A stretch of DNA of 64,000 bases from Bacteroidota bacterium (GCA_018267275.1 JAFDYV010000006.1:124001-188000), one strand, 5' to 3'; positions 17,704 to 26,273 are shown, counted from the stretch's first letter. Numbers and translations are program-made. Notes: generated by a model from the sequence alone, not told the origin.

Positions 17704-19053
17704 TTAAACTGCCTCTCGCATCGGTTCAATTTCGAACGTATACAAACGCTCGCCATGCTGGCTCAGGTCTGAACCCATTTTCTTTTCTTCCTCGCTGATG
17801 GTCATCGGAGAAATCCAATCGGTGACTTTGAGAATGATGAAAGATCCCAACGAAATGAAGGCCACCGCTATTACCAAGCCGATCAAATGAACTTTGATCA
17901 AAGTAAATTCACCAAAGAAGAGACCATTGCCAGTAGTGTTCGCAGCATTGATCGCGGTGTTGGCAAAAAGGCCAGTCATGATCATGCCTACTGCCCCTCC
18001 CACACCGTGGCAAGGGAATACATCCAATGTGTCTTCCAATGAAGTCTTGGACTTCCAATGCACCATTACATTGCTGATGATGCTGGCGATGGTACCAATG
18101 AACAAGCTGGAAGGAATGGTTACAAAACCGGCCGCTGGGGTGATGGCCACCAAGCCCACCACGGCACCAATGCAAAATCCAAGGGCAGAAGGTTTTTTAC
18201 CGCGCACCACATCATATAGCACCCACGCCAATCCGGCAGCAGCTGAGGCTGTGTTAGTAGTAGCAAAGGCAGTGGCTGCTAACACACCTGCACTTAATGC
18301 ACTACCAGCATTGAAACCAAACCAGCCAAACCACAGCAAGCCTGTGCCCAACAACACGTAAGGAATGTTGGCAGGCGAAATCGCTTGCTTGGGTGCAGAT
18401 TTGTCTCTCAAGTAGTAAGAAGCAACCAATGCTGCAAAGCCAGCCGACATATGCACTACGGTTCCTCCAGCGAAGTCGAGTAACCCAAGTTTAAAAAGAA
18501 ACCCTTCGGGGTGCCAAGTCATGTGTGCAAGAGGCGCATAAATGAATAGGCAGAACAATACCAAAAAAATGATGTATGACTTAAACTTGACGCGTTCTGC
18601 GAATGTGCCAGTGATGAGCGCTGGAGTGATGATAGCAAACTTCAGCTGAAAAAAAGCAAACAATACCAGCGGAATGGTAGGTGCCAAAGACCACGGTTTG
18701 CTCTCGAGTACATTTTGAAACATGAAGAACGAACGCGGGTCTCCAATAATACCCCCAATCGAATCTCCAAAAACCAGGCTAAAGCCCACCACAATCCAAA
18801 GCACGCTAATCACCCCCATGGCAATAAAGCTCTGTAGCATCGTGGAGATGATATTTTTGGTGTCAATCATGCCACCATAAAAGAATGCGAGCCCGGGTGT
18901 CATTAACAATACTAGAGCAGATGCTGTTAGCATCCAACCAATGTCTCCTGAGTTTAATCCCTCGGTAGAGATGGTACCCGGCACGGCTGGCAAGAACAAC
19001 GCCAGCACGCTAATGGCAATTAAGAGAGCTAAGTAAACAACTGATTTTTTCAT
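17704..19053 (-). CDS. amt: Ammonium transporter, Amt family
   Basis: A 449-residue inner-membrane ammonium channel with about 11-12 membrane segments. The first could also act as a signal (MKKSVVYLALLIAISVLALF). The key residues are visible: Asp193 and His201 in LDFAGGTVVH (AmtB Asp160/His168) and the second pore His in FPCHGVGGAVGM (AmtB His318). The external gate Phe region ITGTFAERVKF is also present. No PII (glnK) gene is adjacent, which is unusual for amt. A porin gene follows in the same direction. The upstream 252-nt divergent spacer has no exact promoter consensus. Confidence 0.96.
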   Translation of the reverse strand: MKKSVVYLALLIAISVLALFLPAVPGTISTEGLNSGDIGWMLTASALVLLMTPGLAFFYGGMIDTKNIISTMLQSFIAMGVISVLWIVVGFSLVFGDSIGGIIGDPRSFFMFQNVLESKPWSLAPTIPLVLFAFFQLKFAIITPALITGTFAERVKFKSYIIFLVLFCLFIYAPLAHMTWHPEGFLFKLGLLDFAGGTVVHMSAGFAALVASYYLRDKSAPKQAISPANIPYVLLGTGLLWFGWFGFNAGSALSAGVLAATAFATTNTASAAAGLAWVLYDVVRGKKPSALGFCIGAVVGLVAITPAAGFVTIPSSLFIGTIASIISNVMVHWKSKTSLEDTLDVFPCHGVGGAVGMIMTGLFANTAINAANTTGNGLFFGEFTLIKVHLIGLVIAVAFISLGSFIILKVTDWISPMTISEEEKKMGSDLSQHGERLYTFEIEPMREAV

Positions 19054-19305
19054 AGGCTTAGGTTTTTATGATTTCTTAACAATAACTTCATAAAGATTAA
19101 AACATGTGGGTCAATTTTGAACTGTTTTTGAAAAAAAAATTACCGAATCCGATTGAAATAGGATCATTTTTGAGCCTATAGATGAAAATTTTAACATTTT
19201 TTGAGGATATAATGGTACTTTTTTGATCCTTCACCAGAAAAATACCGCACAAAAAGCAACGGACTGGATCAATTATCTTTAGGCCCGCACTGGATTTATC
19301 TGAAT

Positions 19306-19848
19306 ATGCCCTTGAAGTTGATTTTTCTACTTGTCTTGGCAGTCAACAGTTATGGGCAAACCATAGCGCGATTTGAAACCTTTGAAGCGCGCAATAAAGA
19401 CCTGTATTGGCAAATGGCATTTGATTGCGGAGGCAAACGCGACAGCGTGCGTGCGGCTGTAGTTCAAATGCTGAAATCGAAATTCTTTACCTTCAATGTA
19501 ATTCGCAACGAAGTGGGGTATAATGGTGAGCTGAAGCACTACCGTATAGATTGCAAGCGATACGGCCGTAGCTATCTCAACACGCCACGTATGTTTTGGG
19601 ATGGCGAATGGGTTGGAAAATTTGTGGTAGAAGTGTTTGATGGACGCTACACTGTGAAAGTGTATGCCATGTACTATGAATCGGTTGCGCCTTCCACCGA
19701 CTATTATAAAACAGAAAAGCCGGTAAAAGGCAGATTATTCGATGCCGTGATGCGAAAAGATGGCGTTACATTCAAAAAGAATCAGCAAGCCCACCTTGCG
19801 TTGTTGGGGCAGAGCCTGCGCGATTCCTTCAGCCTCCCGTTAGAATAA
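19306..19848 (+). CDS. Secreted protein of unknown function (DUF4468-like size and layout)
   Basis: A 180-residue protein with a signal peptide (MPLKLIFLLVLAVNSYGQ) and no membrane segment after it. Two Cys are visible (about Cys41 and Cys82) that could form a disulfide. The body is rich in aromatic and charged residues, with GKFVVEVFDGRYTVKVYAMY as the clearest strand-like segment. The size and that strand pattern recall the DUF4468/TBP-like-fold secreted proteins of Bacteroidota, but no diagnostic motif could be confirmed. It stands alone; the next gene is convergent, 6 nt away. Confidence 0.6.
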   Translation: MPLKLIFLLVLAVNSYGQTIARFETFEARNKDLYWQMAFDCGGKRDSVRAAVVQMLKSKFFTFNVIRNEVGYNGELKHYRIDCKRYGRSYLNTPRMFWDGEWVGKFVVEVFDGRYTVKVYAMYYESVAPSTDYYKTEKPVKGRLFDAVMRKDGVTFKKNQQAHLALLGQSLRDSFSLPLE

Positions 19849-19854
19849 TCGAAT

Positions 19855-20922
19855 TTATAGTTTCTCTACACCCAGGCCCGGTTTATCAGAGCAGTACATG
19901 ATGCCATCTTCCAAAATGAAGCCGCCTTTCACCACATCACGTGCTAGGTCTAAGCTTCCGTCCAGATCAATGTATTTTGTATTTGCACAGGAAAATGCTA
20001 AGTGAAGTGCCGCGGTGATGCTCACAATGCTTTCGTCATTGCAGCCCCAAAATAGGTCAATGCCTTCATGCAAGCCAATTTCGGCAATCTTTAATCCCTG
20101 ACTGATGCCTCCGCACTTCATCAACTTAATGTTGAAAATACCTGCGGCCACCGGTGGCTTAACAATTTCCAATGCATTTTTTGGTGACAAGAGTGACTCG
20201 TCTGCGGCAATTATTTTTCTAATGTCTGCGGGCAGTTGGCGCATGGTGTCTACCTCTTTGGCAGGAAGTGGCTGCTCAATCAGTTCTACATCCAAATGTT
20301 TGGTCTTGTTGTAGAACTCAATGGTTTTGGCACGATCGTACCCTTGGTTAGCATCAATACGGATGACGAACTTTTTTCCAAACTTCTCTCGCAGCTTTGC
20401 AATGCGCTCGATGTCTTCCTGTAAATCAATCCCCAACTTTATCTTCAACACCTTAAAGCCGCGCTCTCCGTATTCTTGTGCCTCCTTCAATGTTTCCGTT
20501 ACATTCTTGATGCCAATGGTGTTTGAGGTGGGCATCGATTTAATTTTTTGACCTAAGAATTTAACCAACGGTACGTTCAAGAACTTGGTGAAAGCATCGT
20601 ACAACGCAATGTCGAGGGCGGCCCGCGCGGCTGGGTTGGCCGGAAACTTCTGCCACACCTCAAACGTCAATTGGTTGAGTTCGCGGATATCACGGCCTAC
20701 CAAAAATGAGATATTGTTTTCTTGCAAAGCAGCTTTGCACTGCGCAAAACTTTCGCCTGTTACATATTCGCTAGGATTGCCTGCGCCAATACCCGTGATG
20801 CCATTGTCGAGTGTAATCTCAACAAAGGCGTTATTCACTTCATCAATCGTTTTAAAAGCAATGGTGTAAGGTTTGGTATTTCCGAGGTCAGCCGACCACG
20901 ATTTGATGGATTTGATTTTCAT
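19855..20922 (-). CDS. Dipeptide epimerase (enolase superfamily, L-Ala-D/L-Glu epimerase type)
   Basis: A 355-residue muconate-lactonizing subgroup enzyme. The catalytic lysine pair is LKIK (Lys160, Lys162), the metal ligands are Asp190 (RIDANQG), Glu216 (LIEQP) and Asp241 (AADES), and the second-face lysine is Lys266 in NIKLMKCGG. The C-terminal DLDGSLDL matches the dipeptide-epimerase specificity motif. Likely substrates are murein-derived L-Ala-D-Glu or, given the DUF1611 neighbour, N-acetyl-glutamate as in the DgcN-DgcA D-glutamate route. The start overlaps the stop of the broken toxin gene by 4 nt (ATGA). Confidence 0.88.
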   Translation of the reverse strand: MKIKSIKSWSADLGNTKPYTIAFKTIDEVNNAFVEITLDNGITGIGAGNPSEYVTGESFAQCKAALQENNISFLVGRDIRELNQLTFEVWQKFPANPAARAALDIALYDAFTKFLNVPLVKFLGQKIKSMPTSNTIGIKNVTETLKEAQEYGERGFKVLKIKLGIDLQEDIERIAKLREKFGKKFVIRIDANQGYDRAKTIEFYNKTKHLDVELIEQPLPAKEVDTMRQLPADIRKIIAADESLLSPKNALEIVKPPVAAGIFNIKLMKCGGISQGLKIAEIGLHEGIDLFWGCNDESIVSITAALHLAFSCANTKYIDLDGSLDLARDVVKGGFILEDGIMYCSDKPGLGVEKL

Positions 20923-21218
20923 TTTGCTCTCTTTCTAATGAGTTTAGGATTTCGTTTGTCATGGACAATTGTATAAACTAAAATGGTATTGTTAACAATT
21001 CGGAACACTATGACATAAGGAAATCTATCTAAGTGTTTGAACCTTACTTTTTTGAATCTGGGCCGGTAGATAAATGGGTTTTCTGCTAATTGACTGACGG
21101 CCGTCTTTACATTTTCAATAAATTCTCTATCAAGACCTTATCGTTGGCTGGCGTACCAGTCCATGATTTCCTGAAGATCATTTTGAACTTCTTCATCATA
21201 CTCGACTAAGTAATTCAT
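20919..21218 (-). pseudogene. RelE/ParE-type toxin with in-frame stop at codon 27
   Basis: Translation from the ATG at 21218 (overlapping the antitoxin stop as ATGA) reads MNYLVEYDEEVQNDLQEIMD, then WYASQR, then an ochre stop (21138-21140). The same frame continues without further stops to 20919 with GLDREFIENVKTAV, ENPFIYRPRFKKVRFKHLD, RFPYVIVFRIVNN and VHDKRNPKLI, the usual ParE/RelE strands. The frame is otherwise intact over 99 codons, so a single substitution (for example CAA or GAA to TAA) probably created the stop. Its final stop overlaps the epimerase ATG. The toxin is presumed inactive unless read through. Confidence 0.88.
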
Positions 21219-21427
21219 TTAAACTTCAATCGTGACTCGATTTCTGACCATGTTACAGTTTTACCCTCTCCTTTTTCATGTTTTTCGATTCTTCTTTCGA
21301 TATCATCTTTTTGTTCAGGCGTCAGTAAATCCCCACCCTGTTCAGTATCCAAACTATCCCAAATCATTTCGATGATTGAAATACGTTCTTCAACACTTAA
21401 GCGCAATATTTCCTCAACTTTATCCAT
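21215..21427 (-). CDS. Addiction-module antitoxin
   Basis: A 70-residue acidic protein, MDKVEEILRLSVEERISIIE..., in the form of the 'addiction module component' family (TIGR02574 type): an N-terminal LSVEERI..IE.IWDSL helix pair and a disordered C-terminus that would wrap a RelE/ParE toxin. The cognate toxin gene overlaps its stop by 4 nt but carries a nonsense mutation, so this antitoxin may now be an orphan. A -7-like box lies 5 nt before its ATG. Confidence 0.85.
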   Translation of the reverse strand: MDKVEEILRLSVEERISIIEMIWDSLDTEQGGDLLTPEQKDDIERRIEKHEKGEGKTVTWSEIESRLKFK

Positions 21428-21431
21428 TAGT

Positions 21432-21439
21432 CAAATTTA
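21432..21439 (-). promoter_or_regulatory. -7 promoter element before the first antitoxin
   Basis: TAAATTTG on the minus strand fits TAnnTTTG. Its 3' end is 5 nt before the antitoxin ATG (21427), so transcription would begin at or next to the start codon. No TTG was seen at the expected -33 distance, so the promoter call is weak alone; it is supported by the same spacing at two other antitoxin genes. Confidence 0.45.
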
Positions 21440-21448
21440 CAACTTTAA

Positions 21449-22525
21449 CTACACCTGCGCTATTGATTTTTCTATCATCTCTTTAAAGATGGGTACCAAT
21501 CGCTTCACGGTGTCTTCTAAAGGCAGAATGACTGGAATGCCCAACTCCTTCTCTTTTTGTTGCGCATATTCTCTTGCATCTTTTTCCGGCAAGCCAGCTG
21601 TATTGACCGTAATTGCCACCGTGGGCGCTCCGTAAATTTTAATCAAATCGATTTCATCTTTTACGTCCACAATGTTGGCAGGATAGTCTTCCAAACCTTT
21701 GTATTTCTTTCGTGCAGGATTATGCTGCAACACTGCGGCATTCGCATCGGCCGACACGATCCACTCCGCCCCCGCAGGCCCGCTAGGGTTGCGCAGTGAC
21801 GATTGCCCTTCAATAAAAATAATATCCGGCTTCACTTCTTCCCAGCATTGCACAATGGCATGCTCCATCTCTCCCGAAATAAAATCGTTGAGCGTACTAT
21901 CGAACACAAAACCGTAACGCGCACCTTGCATCCAACCTGTTTGCCCGGTATAAATCATTTCAGCTTTAAAGCCCGCTTCGCGCATGGCCTCCACCAAAAA
22001 CCGCGAAGTGGTTCGCTTACCCAGAGCGCAATCGGTGCCCAACACGGCTATTTTGGGGCAGTGCACGTTTTTAATTTTACCTGACCAAAAATGAAGGTCT
22101 TTGAACTTTTTTGGTTTGCGTACATCAATAATTTCCAGGCCACGTGCTTTGGCAAAATCAGCGAGCTCAGGTATGTCAGAAATATATTCATGTAAACCAT
22201 TAATCAATCCATAACCATGCACCAAAGCATCTTTTAAAATGACGCGGAGTGAATCAGGGATTATCCCACCTTTCGTGGCAACACCAATAATACCATAAAC
22301 TGCTTTTTCCTTTCCGTTTTTTGCAAAGTCATCAATTGTGGCGTAGATGGGAATGTTTCTTTTCTTGCCATCTAGTACCTCGCCCGCATCTTTTCCGGGG
22401 TGCTTATTATCGATTACCGCGACAATGTTGAAACGCTCCGTACCACGAATCAATCCGTGGGCTGTTTTTCCATTTGATGAATCGAGGTGGCCTGCAGTGA
22501 TGATAATGGCATTGGTCTTTTGCAT
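21449..22525 (-). CDS. DUF1611 P-loop protein (DgcN-like)
   Basis: A 358-residue cytoplasmic protein with an N-terminal Rossmann-like region and a C-terminal P-loop domain: GTDCALGKRTT (residues 163-173) as Walker A, followed by IFIEGQSSLRNPSGP. This matches the DUF1611 family. A member called DgcN is reported to act as a D-glutamate N-acetyltransferase that works with a dipeptide-epimerase-type racemase, DgcA. An epimerase of that superfamily lies two genes downstream, and a serine hydrolase lies 35 nt upstream. D-glutamate or murein-peptide catabolism is therefore likely. The spacer to the antitoxin is 21 nt. Confidence 0.85.
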   Translation of the reverse strand: MQKTNAIIITAGHLDSSNGKTAHGLIRGTERFNIVAVIDNKHPGKDAGEVLDGKKRNIPIYATIDDFAKNGKEKAVYGIIGVATKGGIIPDSLRVILKDALVHGYGLINGLHEYISDIPELADFAKARGLEIIDVRKPKKFKDLHFWSGKIKNVHCPKIAVLGTDCALGKRTTSRFLVEAMREAGFKAEMIYTGQTGWMQGARYGFVFDSTLNDFISGEMEHAIVQCWEEVKPDIIFIEGQSSLRNPSGPAGAEWIVSADANAAVLQHNPARKKYKGLEDYPANIVDVKDEIDLIKIYGAPTVAITVNTAGLPEKDAREYAQQKEKELGIPVILPLEDTVKRLVPIFKEMIEKSIAQV

Positions 22526-22560
22526 AATCTAGAATATTTGGCTCGCTGTTTCGTAGAGAA

Positions 22561-23841
22561 TTATAATTTGGCTTTCAAAGTAACGACCGAACTATCGTAC
22601 TTCAAAATGAACTCAGTCAAATCAGGTTTTAATTTTCGCTGGCGTTTCAGTTCATACATATAGATGGCCTGACCCAAGCTCTTCATAAATGGATAGCCAA
22701 TAGTTTTGTACTCGTATTTGCCGTCATTATACACGCCATCCGCGTTGGTATTGATAACGGCAGATAGCATGAACTCGACACCGTTTTCGAAGTCAACGAT
22801 GTATGCATTGTCAATCAAATACCCGTAGGCATCGCCCACTTTGTTAAAAATTCGAATGTTTTTGGGGATGTTTTTTTTATCTTCACCAAACATCAAAAAT
22901 TTACAGTAGGCATCGTAATAAGCTGTATCCAAGCGATAAGGTGGCCAACTCGTCTCCGTTGGCATTTGACTCATATATTGCATAACAAATCTTCGGTCGG
23001 CCTCAGAAAAGTTAAATCTCTTCTTCTCTTCGATTGAATTGGGGAACAAAATCGCTTTGAGTATTTCTTGCTGCTGCTGAAGCGGATAATCGTTTTTGTA
23101 ACTAAAGTCAAAGGGTTGGTTAATCAATACGGTGTCGTTTTTAATGAAGCCTATGCCTTTGAATACCTTTCTTCGTGGTTTGATGGAATCTTGATTGACG
23201 AGCATGGGCTGTTTGTACAACAGCGTATCATGTCGAACAAATCGAACGGACTCGGTATGGCGGTTTTGGTCGGGCGATAAAGGCCGCTCAAGCCGATGGA
23301 AGAGTTTGATCAAGTAGCCTTTGTTTTGAAAGGCTTGGTTCGTCTCACGCTGGCCGACAAATTCGTAAAGTCTATTGTACGCATCGTTGTCGCTAACCAC
23401 CAATATCTTTTTTCCGTAGTGGGCCACCGAAGGAAGTCCTTCTTGTGCTGTAGTATCTGCCTTTACAGAAAACTGTCCGGAATAGGCACTGTCATGTAGC
23501 ATGGGCGTCAACTTGTCCACCTTCACTCCTTGCATTCGCAGCGAATTGAGTTTTTCAAGTGCTAAGAGCAACATCGGTAACTTTACGGTGCTAGCCGGAT
23601 AAAAATATCGATTGGAATCGACCCTGAAGTAAAATGACTTAAAGTTTGGCCTGTTTATTGAGTCTCGGTTGACTTGTGTGTAAATGATTTGAATTTGAAG
23701 CGTATCGGCATTTTCAAGTATGTATTTAAAACTGCGCGGGTCACGCTGCATCAGGTTTTCCAAAAAAAACTCGTTCTCGACCAATGGCGGTGTGCATCCA
23801 GCTATCGACAAAAGAAATAATGACAGAAAAACGCGAATCAT
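22561..23841 (-). CDS. Serine hydrolase lipoprotein (class A beta-lactamase-like)
   Basis: A 426-residue lipoprotein: signal MIRVFLSLFLLSIAGC with lipobox Cys16. The penicillin-recognising motifs are in order: SxxK as Ser84-Thr-Val-Lys87, SDN at 150-152 (VVSDNDAYN), and a KVG in NKVGDAYGYLIDN in place of KTG. This is the fold of class A beta-lactamases and low-molecular-weight PBPs. The long insert between SDN and KVG (about 200 residues) argues against an ordinary beta-lactamase. It opens the DUF1611-epimerase cluster, so a peptidoglycan-derived substrate is plausible. Confidence 0.82.
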   Translation of the reverse strand: MIRVFLSLFLLSIAGCTPPLVENEFFLENLMQRDPRSFKYILENADTLQIQIIYTQVNRDSINRPNFKSFYFRVDSNRYFYPASTVKLPMLLLALEKLNSLRMQGVKVDKLTPMLHDSAYSGQFSVKADTTAQEGLPSVAHYGKKILVVSDNDAYNRLYEFVGQRETNQAFQNKGYLIKLFHRLERPLSPDQNRHTESVRFVRHDTLLYKQPMLVNQDSIKPRRKVFKGIGFIKNDTVLINQPFDFSYKNDYPLQQQQEILKAILFPNSIEEKKRFNFSEADRRFVMQYMSQMPTETSWPPYRLDTAYYDAYCKFLMFGEDKKNIPKNIRIFNKVGDAYGYLIDNAYIVDFENGVEFMLSAVINTNADGVYNDGKYEYKTIGYPFMKSLGQAIYMYELKRQRKLKPDLTEFILKYDSSVVTLKAKL

Positions 23842-23870
23842 AGCAACACTATAGAAGGCTCAAAATAGTT

Positions 23871-23878
23871 TAATTTTG
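23871..23878 (+). promoter_or_regulatory. -7 promoter element before the lipocalin-like gene
   Basis: TAATTTTG matches TAnnTTTG, 22 nt before the ATG at 23901. No clear TTG at the -33 position. Confidence 0.45.
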
Positions 23879-23900
23879 TAAGACCAAAAACAATGATTGT

Positions 23901-24323
23901 ATGAAAGGGATGATAGGAATCGTTTTGATTTGTACCGCAAGTATGGGCTACGGCCAAGGCCTGATTGGCACCTGGCAATTGACGGAAGAGAAAACCTGTT
24001 TCACGGCTTCGTTTGAGAAAAGTGATACCGAAAAAGAGCTGGAGCAATCCATGAGCAAGGGCTCACAAACAGCTGTAGCCAAAATCATTAAGTTTGAGAA
24101 GAAAGGTACCGGTGAAGAAGGGATTTTTTCGAAGGGCAAAAAGAAAGGCGCAAGTCTAACATCCTTCAAGTATTCCGTAAAGGACAAAGAACTTCAGTTG
24201 CTGGATTCCAAATCGGGCATTATCACACAACGGTTTATCATTGACGAAGTTTCTGAGACTACCTTAAAGATACATGACGCCATGAAAGATTGTGAGGTGA
24301 AAGTTTTTTCAAGGGTGAAATAG
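23901..24323 (+). CDS. Small secreted protein, lipocalin-like
   Basis: A 140-residue protein with signal peptide MKGMIGIVLICTASMGYGQ. It starts GLIGTWQLTEEKTC just after cleavage, the G.W.L entry of lipocalin-like domains in Bacteroidota, and continues with a Ser/Lys-rich loop and a strand-like tail (TQRFIIDEVSETTLKIHDAM). Two Cys (about 32 and 132) may pair. It sits 20 nt before rlmN; they may be cotranscribed, but a link in function is not evident. Confidence 0.6.
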   Translation: MKGMIGIVLICTASMGYGQGLIGTWQLTEEKTCFTASFEKSDTEKELEQSMSKGSQTAVAKIIKFEKKGTGEEGIFSKGKKKGASLTSFKYSVKDKELQLLDSKSGIITQRFIIDEVSETTLKIHDAMKDCEVKVFSRVK

Positions 24324-24343
24324 ATTTTGATACGAAGGCGACA

Positions 24344-25390
24344 ATGACCGAAACAATCACCCCGCGCGATATCCGCAAACTCAAGCTCGATGAGTTAAAA
24401 GAATTTTTTGTTTCGCAAGGCGATAAAGCTTTTCGCGCACAACAAGTGTACGATTGGCTTTGGAATAAATCTGCTAAGAGTTTCGAGCAGATGACGAACC
24501 TCTCACTCGAAACACGGGAAATGCTGAAAAAGAATTTTGTCATCAACCATATTAAGGTTGACAAAATGCAACGCAGCGAAGATGGCACCATCAAAAATGC
24601 GGTGATGTTACATGATGGATTGGTGGTGGAGTCGGTGCTCATCCCAACCGAAAAAAGGATAACGGCTTGTGTGTCCTCACAAGTGGGGTGCAGCCTTGCA
24701 TGTAAATTCTGCGCCACCGCGCGATTGAAACGCCAACGCAATCTTAGTCCGGATGAAATCTACGACCAAGTGGTGGCCATCAAAGAGCAGGCCGAAATGT
24801 TTTTTGGCCGACCATTGACGAACATTGTTTTCATGGGTATGGGCGAGCCGCTTTTGAATTACAACAACGTGCTTGCGGCCATTGATAAAATCACCAATCA
24901 AAAAGGGTTGGGTATGGCCACCAAGCGAATTACGGTATCCACTGTTGGCGTTGCAAAAATGATTATGAAAATGGCAGATGATGGTGTGAAGTTCAATCTA
25001 GCGGTTTCCCTGCACGCAGCCATCAACAAAACACGTTCTTCCATTATGCCCATCAACGATACCAACTCGCTGGAAGAGTTAGGTGAGGCTTTAAAATATT
25101 GGTATCAAAAAACGAAGAGCAAGGTTACGTACGAATATGTTGTATGGAAAGGGGTGAATGATACAGAAGAACATGCACGCGCCCTACTCAAATTTTGCAA
25201 ATTAGTTCCGTCTAAAGTAAATCTTATCGAATACAATCCTATTGACGAAGGCGAGTTTCAACAAGCGGATGACAAAGTATTAGATATGTATATGCACTTG
25301 TTGGAAAGCAATGGCATTACCACACGCATTCGCAAAAGCCGCGGCAAAGACATTGATGCCGCGTGTGGACAGCTGGCGAATAAGGGATAA
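24344..25390 (+). CDS. rlmN: 23S rRNA (adenine(2503)-C(2))-methyltransferase / tRNA methyltransferase RlmN
   Basis: A radical-SAM enzyme that methylates C2 of A2503 in 23S rRNA and A37 of some tRNAs. The 348-residue product has the 4Fe-4S motif CSLACKFC (Cys116, Cys120, Cys123), a further Cys109, and the C-terminal Cys341 (AACGQL) that forms the methyl-carrying intermediate. The GMGEPLLNYNNVL SAM-binding segment is present. It lacks any adjacent resistance gene, so it is RlmN rather than Cfr. Confidence 0.97.
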   Translation: MTETITPRDIRKLKLDELKEFFVSQGDKAFRAQQVYDWLWNKSAKSFEQMTNLSLETREMLKKNFVINHIKVDKMQRSEDGTIKNAVMLHDGLVVESVLIPTEKRITACVSSQVGCSLACKFCATARLKRQRNLSPDEIYDQVVAIKEQAEMFFGRPLTNIVFMGMGEPLLNYNNVLAAIDKITNQKGLGMATKRITVSTVGVAKMIMKMADDGVKFNLAVSLHAAINKTRSSIMPINDTNSLEELGEALKYWYQKTKSKVTYEYVVWKGVNDTEEHARALLKFCKLVPSKVNLIEYNPIDEGEFQQADDKVLDMYMHLLESNGITTRIRKSRGKDIDAACGQLANKG

Positions 25391-25476
25391 ATTCATTCAA
25401 TTGGCGTCACCAACATTTGTAAACATCTTCACAACTAAAGTGCCGACCAATTCATCAATACTTCATATTTTGCAAA

Positions 25477-26184
25477 ATGTCTGTTACGGTAAGGTTGCTT
25501 TTCTTGGTTTTTGCCATCATCTCATTGTCGTGGGATTGTCATGCCCAGAAACTAATAAAAGGCATTGTGGTTGATTCTGCCTCGCTGACAAACCTTGCGG
25601 GGGTTCATGTGCTTGTAAAAGGTACTAACCGCGCCACATCTACCAACAATAATGGCGTGTTCACCATTTTAGCCACAGAACGCGATACATTAATTTTTAC
25701 GTACATAGGATACGCCCGCGAAAAGCTTCCGGTTTACCTCGAGGAAGAGACGATGTTCGTGCGCATGCGCGAAGAAAGCATTTTGTTGAAGGAAGTGATT
25801 GTAAAAGACCGCTTCATGCTGTTGAACGAGCGCTATATCAAATCGCCCACATTACAAAGCTCAAAACCGTTAAAGGCAGGGGGATTCTCTCAGCAAGGTG
25901 GCGTAGGCGTTAACTTCTCTTACTTTTCAAAACAAGAGAAAGAAAAAAGAAAGCTAGGCAGAATAATGGCCGAAAATGAAAAGGCAAGGGTGTACATGGA
26001 AATGATTAATGATTCTGACCTGAAGGACGAAATAATGGCACGTTTCAAAATAGATGAAGAAAAGTTCTATGAACTGCTGGCCGTTTATAACGAGAAACAC
26101 AAAGACATTATGTACTCGTCTAATTCGGGATTAATTCTCAATTCGCTGTTATCGTATTATCAAGAAGCGACACTAAAAAAGTAG
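25477..26184 (+). CDS. Exported carboxypeptidase-like regulatory domain protein
   Basis: A 235-residue protein with a signal peptide (RLLFLVFAIISLSWDCHAQ) and one carboxypeptidase-D regulatory-like domain at about residues 26-110 (KGIVVDSASLTNLAGVHVLV; FTYIGYAREKLPVYL), the module that usually caps TonB receptors. No plug or barrel follows. The rest is charged and helical, with an EKEKRKLGRIMAENEKARVY segment. It is a stand-alone periplasmic or surface protein of unknown role, a common type in Bacteroidota. Confidence 0.72.
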   Translation: MSVTVRLLFLVFAIISLSWDCHAQKLIKGIVVDSASLTNLAGVHVLVKGTNRATSTNNNGVFTILATERDTLIFTYIGYAREKLPVYLEEETMFVRMREESILLKEVIVKDRFMLLNERYIKSPTLQSSKPLKAGGFSQQGGVGVNFSYFSKQEKEKRKLGRIMAENEKARVYMEMINDSDLKDEIMARFKIDEEKFYELLAVYNEKHKDIMYSSNSGLILNSLLSYYQEATLKK

Positions 26185-26229
26185 GCAGTAAGCAGTTGGC
26201 AGGCTACCAGGCTCTACGTCAATAACCTC

Positions 26230-26273
26230 CTAAATTCTGACTTCTAAATTCTGACTTCTAAATTCTAAATTCT
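26230..26273. repeat. Short tandem repeat of 7/14-nt units
   Basis: Two full copies of ctaaattctgactt (26230-26243, 26244-26257) followed by partial copies (ctaaattct, aaattct). The underlying period is 7 nt (ctaaatt / ctgactt). It fills much of the 114-nt spacer between the regulatory-domain gene and the VIT1-type transporter. A similar 7-nt repeat lies inside the kynurenine monooxygenase gene. Confidence 0.85.

Noticed and set aside
25440..25490. TATTTTGC as a promoter before the regulatory-domain gene
   Set aside because: It is one base short of TAnnTTTG and has no TTG at the right distance, so it was not listed.
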